A stretch of 17,295 nucleotides of DNA from Palsa-504 sp003136255 (lineage in GTDB: Bacteria > Actinomycetota > Actinomycetes > Streptosporangiales > Streptosporangiaceae): contig PLDT01000381.1 in NCBI GenBank assembly GCA_003136255.1, positions 1 to 17,295 of the forward strand, written 5' to 3'. This document shows positions 1 through 6,801 of the stretch, in pieces. The position numbers were made by a program, and so were the translations under genes. The notes under the pieces were generated by a model. That model did not search any database. It had not been told where the DNA came from and was given only the letters and a program-made list of their open reading frames with translations. Each line of letters starts with the position of its first letter. Positions within the stretch are counted from its first letter, which is position 1.

Positions 1-174
1 GAACATAACTTTCGTGATCAGCTCGCGTTCTTCGCGATCACCGGCGACCGCCGCCACGATCTGGTCGAGGTTCAGGTCCGGCGCGTAGGAGCGATCCGCG
101 TCCTGCCCGCTGGCGCCGTCGCCCGACGGTGCCTCCGCAAACAGCAAGCTGGGGTAGGACGTGTCCATGATCAT
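1..174 (-). CDS. N-terminus of a probable MutS-family DNA mismatch repair-like protein (partial)
   Basis: Reading the minus strand from 174, an ATG opens a frame of 58 codons that stays open to the window edge; a second in-frame ATG lies at 168. The peptide starts with a SYPSLLF stretch, has a variable acidic linker, then PDLNLDQIVAAVAGDREE. In actinobacterial MutS-domain proteins I recall a similar opening: an S-I/L-L-F box near the start, then D-L-N-L-D-Q-(I/V)-V-x-A-(I/V) and a charged segment. The identification rests on that short match only; the diagnostic ATPase domain is outside the window. The start is 9 bp after the stop of the dynamin-like gene in the same direction, so the two are probably cotranscribed. 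There is no strong Shine-Dalgarno, only a GGG just before the ATG, which suits translational coupling. Confidence 0.5.
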   Translation of the reverse strand, partial: MIMDTSYPSLLFAEAPSGDGASGQDADRSYAPDLNLDQIVAAVAGDREERELITKVMF

Positions 175-183
175 CCCGGCGGG

Positions 184-1890
184 CTAGCCGGCCTCCGCGA
201 CCAGGTTCAGCAAGCCCATGACGTGACGGACCGCCGCTTCCCGCCCGGTCAGCTCGTTTTCCTTCTCCGCCGCCTCGGCGGCGGAGGCCTCACCCAGCTC
301 CGCCGCGGCCGCCAGCGCGGAACTTATCCGGCTGGTCCCGTCCGCGTAGCGCTGCTCGACCACCCGCGCCAGCAGCCGCGTCGCCTCGGCCAGCCGGTAC
401 TGCAGGTCCCCCCGGGCCCGGCCGATCTGCATCTCAAGCAGTCCGGCGGCTTCGCGGCGCAGGTGATCCCGGGCCGTCCGACGGCCGAACTCGCCGGGGA
501 GCCGCCGCCGGACGACGCCAGCCAGCAACTCGGTCTGGCCGATGTCCTCCCCGGTGGTAAAGAAGAACCGTCGGCTCTCCGCCAGCCGGCCCTCCGGCTC
601 GGGGACGGCGAGATCCAGGCCGAGCAGCTCTGCGGCGGACTCGCGGAGCACGCTGAGCTCTGCTCCCAGCTCCGCGGCCAGCCGGGCGTCCACCGCGGCC
701 AGCCCCTGCTCGATAGCCTCCCGCCGCTGCTGGCGCCACGCCTCCGCGGCGGCCACGGTGAACGAGGCCAGCCGTTCGCGGCCCCGCCGTTCGATCTCGC
801 TCACGGCAGCCTCGCGCAGTTCGCCGTCCAACAGCGCGTCAAGCTGCGCGCCGACCTCGCGGGCCAGCCGCGGCCGGTCCTGTTCGGCGGCGTCGTTGAG
901 CGCGAACAGCAGCCGGCCGGACTCGCCGTTGACCACGGTCACGGCGTCGCGGCCGTGCACGGTCACCTCGGCCAGCCGCTCGCCGAACCGCCGTACCCGG
1001 TCGGCTGCATCGCCTGCTCGCATCCCGGCCACCCGGCGGGTCACCGCCACCTCATCCAGTAGGGACCCGGCGATCCGGCGGGCCTGGGCGACCGCCGACG
1101 CGCGCAGGTCGGCTGGCCCGCGGGCGGACAGGTACGCGGCAAAATCGGCCGCGAACGCGGCGAACCCGGCATCGGCACCGCCGAGGGCGGCGCGCGCCGA
1201 CATCGGGTACACCGGGCCCGGATGACCTGCCTCGCCGAGCACCCGCCGGGTGAACTCCAACGCCTCGGCCTGCCCCGGCTCATCGAGGTGATCGGCCTTG
1301 TTGAGCACCGCGAACGTGGTCACCGACAGCCGGGAGACCTGCTCGAGCAGGTCCCGCTCGCTGGCCGACACCGGCGGATCGGCAGTCAGCACGAAGACCG
1401 CCGCATCCATCGACCGCAGCGCCTCATGGGCCGCCCGGGTATCCCATTCGAACACCGACCCGGTACCTGGCGTGTCGACCAACTCCACCCCGCCGGCCAG
1501 CACGGGTGCGGCCACGTACACGGTCACGCCCCCGATCCGGCGGCGGTTACCGGGATTCCCCCGCTCGGTGACCAGGTCGAGGAGCACGGCCAGGGGATGC
1601 TTCTCGTCGTGCCCGTCGAGGAATCGCACCTCGGCCCGTTCGTCGTCGCCGTACCGCACGGTCGTGGTGACGGCGGTCAGCGGCGTCACCCCGGACGGCA
1701 ACACGTCCCGGCCCAGCAGCGCGTTGACCAGCGTACTCTTACCCCGCTTGGCCTCGCCGACCACCAGGACCCGCAGTCGCGCCGCATCCAGCCGGTCCAG
1801 CAGCGCCGCCAGCTGCTCCCGGTCCCGTTCGGTCCCCAGCGCGGTCAGCTCACCCAGCGCGCTGACCAGTGCGCTTTGGCTGCTCGGCAT
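184..1890 (-). CDS. Dynamin-like large GTPase
   Basis: A 568-residue P-loop GTPase. Visible motifs (numbered from the chosen start) are G1 GEAKRGKS at about 45-52, the switch-I region TPLTAVTT near 70, G3 DTPG at about 139-142 and G4 NKAD at about 197-200. The rest is long, charged and helical, as in the stalk of bacterial dynamin-like proteins; I see no clear transmembrane helix. Members of this family bind and remodel membranes or act in stress and phage defence, but the sequence does not fix the role here. The frame is open further upstream, but AGGAGG at 1900-1905 lies 9 nt before the ATG at 1888-1890 and directly abuts the ATG at 1899, so 1890 is the preferred start. It is co-directional with the TIR-WD40 gene upstream and 9 bp from the partial gene downstream. 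Confidence 0.85.
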   Translation of the reverse strand: MPSSQSALVSALGELTALGTERDREQLAALLDRLDAARLRVLVVGEAKRGKSTLVNALLGRDVLPSGVTPLTAVTTTVRYGDDERAEVRFLDGHDEKHPLAVLLDLVTERGNPGNRRRIGGVTVYVAAPVLAGGVELVDTPGTGSVFEWDTRAAHEALRSMDAAVFVLTADPPVSASERDLLEQVSRLSVTTFAVLNKADHLDEPGQAEALEFTRRVLGEAGHPGPVYPMSARAALGGADAGFAAFAADFAAYLSARGPADLRASAVAQARRIAGSLLDEVAVTRRVAGMRAGDAADRVRRFGERLAEVTVHGRDAVTVVNGESGRLLFALNDAAEQDRPRLAREVGAQLDALLDGELREAAVSEIERRGRERLASFTVAAAEAWRQQRREAIEQGLAAVDARLAAELGAELSVLRESAAELLGLDLAVPEPEGRLAESRRFFFTTGEDIGQTELLAGVVRRRLPGEFGRRTARDHLRREAAGLLEMQIGRARGDLQYRLAEATRLLARVVEQRYADGTSRISSALAAAAELGEASAAEAAEKENELTGREAAVRHVMGLLNLVAEAG

Positions 1891-2077
1891 CGGCGCCATC
1901 CTCCTACCCGCGTCACCTGATACGCCTGGTAGGGACCGTTGGCGGCACCGCCGCGTTCGCGTGACCCGCATCGTACGGGTGCCAGCACGGCGAGCCCCTC
2001 CGCCGCGCTCATGCCCAGGATATCCCCGTATCCTCGCTGCCTATGAGCGTCCCCGCACCGGCCTGGGTGGTGGCCGG

Positions 2078-2133
2078 CTCCGGCGGGCTAACGTAGATCC
2101 GCACGACACCGACCAGCGACAAAGGAGTCCGAC
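2078..2133 (+). repeat. Left copy of a 56-bp direct repeat (orphan molbindin leader)
   Basis: This segment matches 5130-5185 at 53 of 56 positions with no gaps; the first 33 bases are identical, and the differences are at 2111, 2120 and 2131. In the right copy it is the leader of the molbindin gene, including the ribosome binding site AAAGGAGT. Here the same AAAGGAGT (2121-2128) is followed by no start codon or molbindin sequence but by the hairpin at the end of the TIR-WD40 gene. The two copies therefore bracket that gene exactly. Fifty-six bases is too long for an ordinary transposon target duplication; unequal recombination, a duplicated landing site or an attachment-like core are possible. 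Confidence 0.9.
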
Positions 2134-2137
2134 CACC

Positions 2138-2167
2138 ATCCTGACCTCGGCCGACGGCGGTCAGGAT
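2138..2167 (-). terminator. Hairpin at the 3' end of the TIR-WD40 gene
   Basis: ATCCTGACC (2138-2146) and GGTCAGGAT (2159-2167) form a perfect 9-bp inverted repeat with a 12-nt loop. The right arm overlaps the stop codon of the minus-strand TIR-WD40 gene (2161-2163). There is no clean T-run after it, as is common for actinomycete terminators. It lies inside the repeat-bracketed segment, so the TIR-WD40 gene carries its own 3' signal. Confidence 0.5.
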
Positions 2168-5034
2168 CTCAGCAAGCCGTAGTGGCCGGGGTGTGCGCAG
2201 GGCGGGGTGTAGGGCACATCAGGGAGATCCTGACTCCATTGCGATGCGGTCAGGGCATTGCTCGTGGTCGTGCAGATCCGCGTTATGGTGGCGTCGATGT
2301 CGAGGTTCCAGAGCTCAGTGATGCCGTTCATGCCGCCGGCGGCCAGGATAGCGCCGTCGGAGCTGAACGCGACCGAGTTAATGGAGGCGGCCGGACCGGT
2401 CAGCGGCTGTCCGAGCGGAGCGGGATGGGCTGGCTGGGCGACGCTCCACAGCCAAGCCTTCGCGTCCCAGCTTCCTGCGACGAGAATCCTCCCGCTCGGA
2501 TCGAACGCCACGCTGCTGACCGCATTTGTGGGTCCGGTCAGCGGCGTGAGCGCTAGTGGATGGCGTGGATCAGTCAGGCGCCACAGCCCGACCTTGGTCC
2601 CGCCGGCGGCGGCCAGGAACTGACCGTCCGGGCTGATGGCGACTGAGCTGACGGTGCTGGCCGGCCCGTTCACCGCGCTGAGTCGTATCGGGCGCGCCGG
2701 GTCAGCGACATTCCATAGCACTATGGTCCGGGGGACGCCGGCGAAGGCCAGCAGATTCCCGGTCCGGCTGAACGAAACCGACAGGGCCAGCGGGCCGGTC
2801 AAGATCGGCCCGACCCGCACCGGATGCGCCGGGTCGGTAACGTTCCACAGCCAGACCTCCCCGTTGAAACCGCTTAGGCCGCCCACGGCCAGGGTCTTCC
2901 CATCGGGGCTGAAGGCGAGCGACTCGACGGATGCTTGCGGCAGGATCAACGGGGGGAGCTCGATCGGGCGGGCCAGGTCGCTAATATCCCACAGCCGTAC
3001 CAGTCCCTCGGTGGCGGCCTTCGCGGTACCCGGGGCGGCCAGGATCCGCCCGTCTGGACTGAGCGCCATCGAGTCCACGCTGCTACTGCGAACGGTCAGC
3101 GCCAGGCCGTGGCGGCGCGGGTCAGCGAGGTCCCACAGCCATACCGTGCCGTGGGTATCGCTCGCCGCCAGGACCTGCCCGTCCTGGCCGGTCGCCACGG
3201 AATCAACCGCGCCGCCCGGGCCGGTCAGCACGCTGCCCGGAAGGTTCCACAACCGGACGGTACCGTCGGCGGCGGCCGTGGCCAGATCCGGGGCGTCTGG
3301 GCTGAATACCGCCGCGCTGACCACCGGGTCCGGGCCGGTCAGCGGCGAGCCGAGCGGGACCGGGCTACTCGGATCGGCGAGGTTCCACAGCCACACCTTG
3401 TCATCACTGCTGGTAGCGGCGAGTTTCGTGCCGTCCGCGCTGAAGGCGACCGAATCGACGATGTTAGTCGGCCCGGTCAGCGGCTTACCGAGCTGGGCCG
3501 GGTGGGCCGGATCGGCTACGTTCCACAGCCAGACCTTGCTGTCGTAGCTGCCAGCGGCCAGGAATCTCCCGTCGTGGCTGAAAGCCACCGAGTAGGCACC
3601 ATTGGCGGGGCCGGTCAGCGGCACGCCCAGTAGGACCGGCACGGCCGGATCAGCCAGGCTCCACAGCCATACCGTACCGTCCCCGCTGGCAGCGGCCATG
3701 ACATCCCCGACCGGACTGACGGCCACCGAGTAGATCGTGCTCCTGGGGCCGGCCAGTGGTACACCGAGCCGGACCGGGTGGGCCGGGTCGGAGACGTCCC
3801 ACCGCCAGATCGTGTTGTCGGCGTCGGCGGCGACCAGCGTGCGGCCGTCACGGCTGAACGCCATGCTGCCGAACGGCCGGGCAGGGCCAGTCAGCGGCGG
3901 CGCGAGCAAGGCCGGACGGCCCGGATGCTCCGGGTCGGCGAAGCGCCACCGCCAGACCGCATCGCCGCTGCTCGCAGCCAAGGTGGTCCCGTCCGGGCTG
4001 AACGCCACCGAATCAATTTCCGCCTTCGGACCGGTCAGCGGCGAGCCGAGCGGCACCGGGTGCGCCGGATCGGCCAGACTCCACAGCCAGACCTTATCGT
4101 CGCTCGCACCAGCGGCCAGGATCTTGCCGTTCCGGCTGAACGCCACGGAGTTGACCCCCCCGCCTGGGCCGGCCAGCTTGCTCGACAGGGGTTCGGTGGC
4201 GGTGGCCAGCAGCCGCGTCTCGCTGCCCGGCGTGGGGTCGGCCTCGTTGGCGGCAACGTCAAGCTGCGCGGCCAGCGACGGATCGGTGACCGCCAACGCG
4301 GCCGCCTCGTTGGCGATGGTGCCCGCGACGGCTCGGCCACTGAGCTGTCCTGCGTCGTTGAACTGGACAGCCGCGAACACTCCGAGGCCGGTCACGATCG
4401 CGAGCCCGGCCGCCACGATGGCCCGTCGCACCTGCCTCCCATGGCGGCTGGCGGCGACGTAGTCGAGTTGCGCCGCTATCGGCGAGAGTGGTCCCCGCTC
4501 CGGGGCCCTGGCGATAAATGCCTCGTAATCCTTCAGGTCCTTACCCCGCAGCAGCCGGCCACGCTCCCGGGCGGAACCCGCCCATTCAGCCGCGCGGACC
4601 AGCAGCCGGGCATGTGTCGCTGATTCGACTAGGTCAGTGTCGAGCGCGTCGGCAAGCTCCCGCAGCTCAGCGCGGAAATCAGTGTCGCCTTCGAAGAAGA
4701 TCCAGTTGAGCTCGCGCAGTTCCCGGCGAATCGGCTGTCCCGGCGCCGCGCGTCGTCGCACGACTGGTATCACCTGTTTTTTCAGGCTCAGGGCGTAGCT
4801 GAGTTCGTCGCCGCAGACATCCGAGGAGAGCGACTCGGGGGAAATGACGAAAATGAACTTGCTGCTGCCACGGATGGCCGCCTCGATCTCAGCCCACCAT
4901 GGCGCGGTCAGCCGAACAGTTCTGCGATCCTGATCCCAGGCGATCTCCCGGCCCGGGTGTGACAACGCGTCACGTAAGGTCCGCGCGAAGGACAGATCTT
5001 CCCTGGCGTAAGAAAGGAACGCCGCCGATGCCAC
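2161..5034 (-). CDS. TIR domain / transmembrane / 14-repeat WD40 protein
   Basis: A 957-residue protein with a GTG start; the GGGGGTGGAG just upstream is a plausible ribosome binding site. Residues 1-135 are a TIR domain: AAFLSYAREDL box A, FIFVISPESL, then SDVCGDELSYAL, where Glu77 sits three residues after Cys74, the usual place of the catalytic glutamate of NAD-cleaving TIRs. Residues 140-200 (ATHARLLVRAAEW, LLRGKDL, YVAASRH) match the linker seen in actinobacterial TIR-WD40 proteins. A single membrane helix spans about 204-224. From about 290 to 910 there are 14 WD repeats, enough for two seven-bladed propellers, each with SVAFSPDG- and VWLWN-like strands. The tail (RICTTTSNALTASQW, LPDVPYTPPC) is the characteristic end of actinobacterial WD40 signalling proteins. 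A sensor-effector role, with WD40 as sensor and TIR as NADase, is inference. Confidence 0.9.
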   Translation of the reverse strand: MASAAFLSYAREDLSFARTLRDALSHPGREIAWDQDRRTVRLTAPWWAEIEAAIRGSSKFIFVISPESLSSDVCGDELSYALSLKKQVIPVVRRRAAPGQPIRRELRELNWIFFEGDTDFRAELRELADALDTDLVESATHARLLVRAAEWAGSARERGRLLRGKDLKDYEAFIARAPERGPLSPIAAQLDYVAASRHGRQVRRAIVAAGLAIVTGLGVFAAVQFNDAGQLSGRAVAGTIANEAAALAVTDPSLAAQLDVAANEADPTPGSETRLLATATEPLSSKLAGPGGGVNSVAFSRNGKILAAGASDDKVWLWSLADPAHPVPLGSPLTGPKAEIDSVAFSPDGTTLAASSGDAVWRWRFADPEHPGRPALLAPPLTGPARPFGSMAFSRDGRTLVAADADNTIWRWDVSDPAHPVRLGVPLAGPRSTIYSVAVSPVGDVMAAASGDGTVWLWSLADPAVPVLLGVPLTGPANGAYSVAFSHDGRFLAAGSYDSKVWLWNVADPAHPAQLGKPLTGPTNIVDSVAFSADGTKLAATSSDDKVWLWNLADPSSPVPLGSPLTGPDPVVSAAVFSPDAPDLATAAADGTVRLWNLPGSVLTGPGGAVDSVATGQDGQVLAASDTHGTVWLWDLADPRRHGLALTVRSSSVDSMALSPDGRILAAPGTAKAATEGLVRLWDISDLARPIELPPLILPQASVESLAFSPDGKTLAVGGLSGFNGEVWLWNVTDPAHPVRVGPILTGPLALSVSFSRTGNLLAFAGVPRTIVLWNVADPARPIRLSAVNGPASTVSSVAISPDGQFLAAAGGTKVGLWRLTDPRHPLALTPLTGPTNAVSSVAFDPSGRILVAGSWDAKAWLWSVAQPAHPAPLGQPLTGPAASINSVAFSSDGAILAAGGMNGITELWNLDIDATITRICTTTSNALTASQWSQDLPDVPYTPPCAHPGHYGLLRS

Positions 5035-5129
5035 CGCTCCACCCCCAAGAATTTGCGACTAAATCAGATGATAAGCACCCCGCTGGACGCTCAGGCCGCC
5101 GGGCTGGTGGCCCAGGCCAGGCACAATAA
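5035..5129. promoter_or_regulatory. Divergent intergenic region between TIR-WD40 and molbindin
   Basis: The two genes diverge from this stretch and its continuation through the right repeat. It contains an AT-rich island at about 5050-5075, unusual for this DNA, which is the best candidate for one or both promoters. I cannot pick convincing -35 and -10 pairs on either strand. A 26-codon ORF (5068-5148) starts in the island and ends inside the right repeat. Confidence 0.4.
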
Positions 5130-5148
5130 CTCCGGCGGGCTAACGTAG
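5068..5148 (+). CDS. Possible 26-residue leader peptide upstream of molbindin
   Basis: ATG at 5068 opens 26 codons ending RHNNSGGLT then TAG at 5146-5148, 39 nt before the molbindin start. The last residues are encoded inside the direct repeat, and the left copy ends a frame the same way: a 17-codon ORF at 2043-2096 ending VVAGSGGLT then TAG. Because the repeat is conserved as DNA, the shared SGGLT ending is not independent evidence for translation. There is no visible ribosome binding site. It may be a leader peptide, the tail of an older gene, or chance. Confidence 0.2.
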   Translation: MISTPLDAQAAGLVAQARHNNSGGLT

Positions 5149-5185
5149 ATCCGCACGACACCAACCAGCGATAAAGGAGTCCCAC
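5130..5185 (+). repeat. Right copy of the 56-bp direct repeat (molbindin leader)
   Basis: Partner of 2078-2133, offset 3052. This copy appears to be the functional one: AAAGGAGT at 5173-5180 lies 7-8 nt before the molbindin ATG at 5188. Sequence identity between copies starts at 5130 and fades at the start codon, so only the leader, not the gene, is duplicated. Confidence 0.9.
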
Positions 5186-5187
5186 TC

Positions 5188-5394
5188 ATGCAGCTAAGCG
5201 CGCGCAACCAGATCCCGGCCACCGTGGTCAGCATCAACTCCGGAGAGGCCATCGCCAACGTTGAGCTGGCCGCCGACGGTACCCGGCTGGTGGCCTCGAT
5301 CACCGTCGAAGCCGTCAAGGAGCTCGGCCTAGCCGAAGGCAGCCAGGTCACCGCCATCATCAAGGCCTCCGATGTCATCCTCGCGACCGCCTGA
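5188..5394 (+). CDS. mop: Molbindin (Mop/TOBE-domain molybdate-binding protein)
   Basis: A 68-residue protein that is a single Mop/TOBE domain: MQLSARNQIPATVVSI opening, then a GEAIANVELAADG strand pair, LVASITVEAVKELGL, and a VTAIIKASDVILA end. The length and the SARNQ and IKASDV motifs are those of stand-alone molbindins, which assemble into small rings that bind molybdate or tungstate in the cytoplasm as storage or sensing proteins. The start is fixed by AAAGGAGT at 5173-5180. No other molybdenum genes (modABC, moa) are visible nearby. The hydrolase gene follows after only 12 nt, suggesting one transcript. The leader is one of the two direct repeat copies, so its expression may have been altered when the TIR-WD40 segment arrived. 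Confidence 0.93.
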   Translation: MQLSARNQIPATVVSINSGEAIANVELAADGTRLVASITVEAVKELGLAEGSQVTAIIKASDVILATA

Positions 5395-5406
5395 ACTCGC
5401 TGACTC

Positions 5407-6279
5407 GTGCAGCGGACAGCCCGAACCCCCGACGGCCGCACGCTGGCCATCGAAGAAGCCGGCGACCCGAACGGCCACCCGGTCCTGGTCCACGAGGGCA
5501 CGCCGAACTCCCGGCACCTGTACCCGCCGACCGCGATCGACGCCGCCGTCCGCGGCCTGCGCCTGATCAGCTACGACCGGCCCGGCTACGGCGGCTCGAC
5601 CCCCCAGCCGGGCCGCACCGTGGCCGACTGCGCGGCCGACGTGCGCGCCATCTGCGCGGAGCTCGGCATCGGCCGGCTGGCCATGTGGGGCATCTCCGGC
5701 GGCGGGCCGCACGTCCTGGCCTGCGCAGCGCTGCTGCCCGACCTGGTCAGCGCGGTCGCGTCGCTGGCCTCACTGGCCCCTCTGGACGGCGACGGGCTCG
5801 ACTGGTTCGCCGGCATGGGCGAGCTCAACGCCGATGACACCCGGCTGTTCCTGCGAGACCGGGAGGCGGCCCGGGCCAAGCTGGAGGCTGACCGTGAGGA
5901 GGTCCTGGAGGCGTCGCCGGCCGATCTAGCCGGCAGGCTGCGAACCCTGCTGTCGCCGACCGACGCGGCGGTCCTCAATGACGGGCTGGCTGACTTCCTC
6001 GTCTACTGCGAACACGAGGGCTTGGCGCCCAGCGTCGAGGGCTGGTGGGACGACGGCGTGGCCCACTGCACCCCGTGGGGTTTCGAGCTGTCCGCCATCT
6101 CGGTCCCGGTCCTGCTCATGCACGGCCGGCAGGACCAGTTCGTGCCCTTCGGCCACGGCCAGTGGCTCGCCGCCCACATCCCCGGCGTCGAGGCCCGGTT
6201 GTTCGACCATGACGGCCACCTGACCCTGCTGACCAACCGCGTCCCCGAGGTGCACGCCTGGCTAAAGGACCGGCTGTAG
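5407..6279 (+). CDS. Alpha/beta hydrolase
   Basis: A 290-residue alpha/beta-hydrolase fold enzyme starting with GTG. The nucleophile elbow is GISGGGP with Ser97, the acid is probably Asp243 in HGRQDQFVP, and the base is His271 in DGHLTLL, giving a complete triad. The oxyanion-loop region is VLVHEGTPNSRHLY near 27-39, in place of the common HG motif, and YDRPGYGGS at 56-64 is the usual strand-4 turn. A longer helical cap lies between about 125 and 225. The substrate cannot be read from the sequence; an esterase, lactonase or peptidase-like activity is possible. No signal peptide, so it is cytoplasmic. There is no good ribosome binding site in the 12-nt gap after molbindin, so translation is probably coupled. 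Confidence 0.88.
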   Translation: MQRTARTPDGRTLAIEEAGDPNGHPVLVHEGTPNSRHLYPPTAIDAAVRGLRLISYDRPGYGGSTPQPGRTVADCAADVRAICAELGIGRLAMWGISGGGPHVLACAALLPDLVSAVASLASLAPLDGDGLDWFAGMGELNADDTRLFLRDREAARAKLEADREEVLEASPADLAGRLRTLLSPTDAAVLNDGLADFLVYCEHEGLAPSVEGWWDDGVAHCTPWGFELSAISVPVLLMHGRQDQFVPFGHGQWLAAHIPGVEARLFDHDGHLTLLTNRVPEVHAWLKDRL

Positions 6280-6340
6280 GAAACGGCCGCAGGCTGAGAT
6301 GATTGACGAACCCAGCTCGGTCTCAAGGGGGTGGGCGACC

Positions 6341-6796
6341 ATGGACGACGAGACAGTCATCCGACTGCGGCGGGTCATCCTGCGGCTCGCGCGGCAGCTG
6401 AACGCGGCCTCGGCGGGGGAGGGGCTGACCCCGACCCAGGCGTCCGTGCTCGGCATCGTCACGCACCGCGGCCCGCTCGGCCTCACCGAGCTCACCGAGA
6501 TCGAGGGTCTCAACCCGACCATGCTGTCCCGGGTCGTCGGCAAGCTCGACTCGTTCGGCCTGATCCGCCGGCTGCGTGACCCCGAAGACTTCCGCGCCGC
6601 CCGGGTCGAGGTCACCTCCGAGGGCAGGCAGGCCAATCAGCGGATCGCCGCGCAACGAGCCGCGATCCTGTCCGAACGCGTAGCGGACCTGCCCCCCGAG
6701 CAGGAAGCCGCCCTGGTCGCCGCGTTGCCCGCGCTGGAGAACCTGGGCGAGGACCTGCGCGCGGCGGTCCGCCGCGGCCGCGGCGAGCGGGCCTGA
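6341..6796 (+). CDS. MarR-family transcriptional regulator
   Basis: A 151-residue winged-helix repressor-type protein. After an N-terminal helix (VIRLRRVILRLARQL) comes LTPTQASVLGIV, then the HTH region LTELTEIEGLNPTMLSRVV with recognition helix near 55-68, and the wing RLRDPEDFRAARVEVTSEG with the typical D-x-R-x-x-x-V-x-(L/V)-T-x-x-G pattern. The C-terminal helices supply the dimer interface. The frame could begin at 6299, but AAGGGGG at 6325-6331 lies 9 nt before the ATG at 6341, so that start is preferred. It sits 61 nt after the hydrolase in the same direction and may regulate that operon; its ligand is unknown. It converges with the MFS gene, whose stop is only 5 bp away. Confidence 0.9.
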   Translation: MDDETVIRLRRVILRLARQLNAASAGEGLTPTQASVLGIVTHRGPLGLTELTEIEGLNPTMLSRVVGKLDSFGLIRRLRDPEDFRAARVEVTSEGRQANQRIAAQRAAILSERVADLPPEQEAALVAALPALENLGEDLRAAVRRGRGERA

Positions 6797-6801
6797 CCGG
6801 G

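Noticed and set aside
1964..1980. ACCCG/CGGGT inverted repeat upstream of the dynamin-like gene as an operator
   Set aside because: Only 5-bp arms in GC-rich DNA; such repeats are expected by chance and no matching promoter could be placed.
2260..4170. Regularly spaced similar DNA segments that could suggest a CRISPR or other spaced array
   Set aside because: Spacing is about 135 bp, units are imperfect, and they correspond in frame to the WD40 blades of a protein-coding gene.
2078..5185. The two direct repeats as an ordinary transposon target-site duplication
   Set aside because: At 56 bp they are far longer than usual duplications, there are no terminal inverted repeats and no transposase between them.
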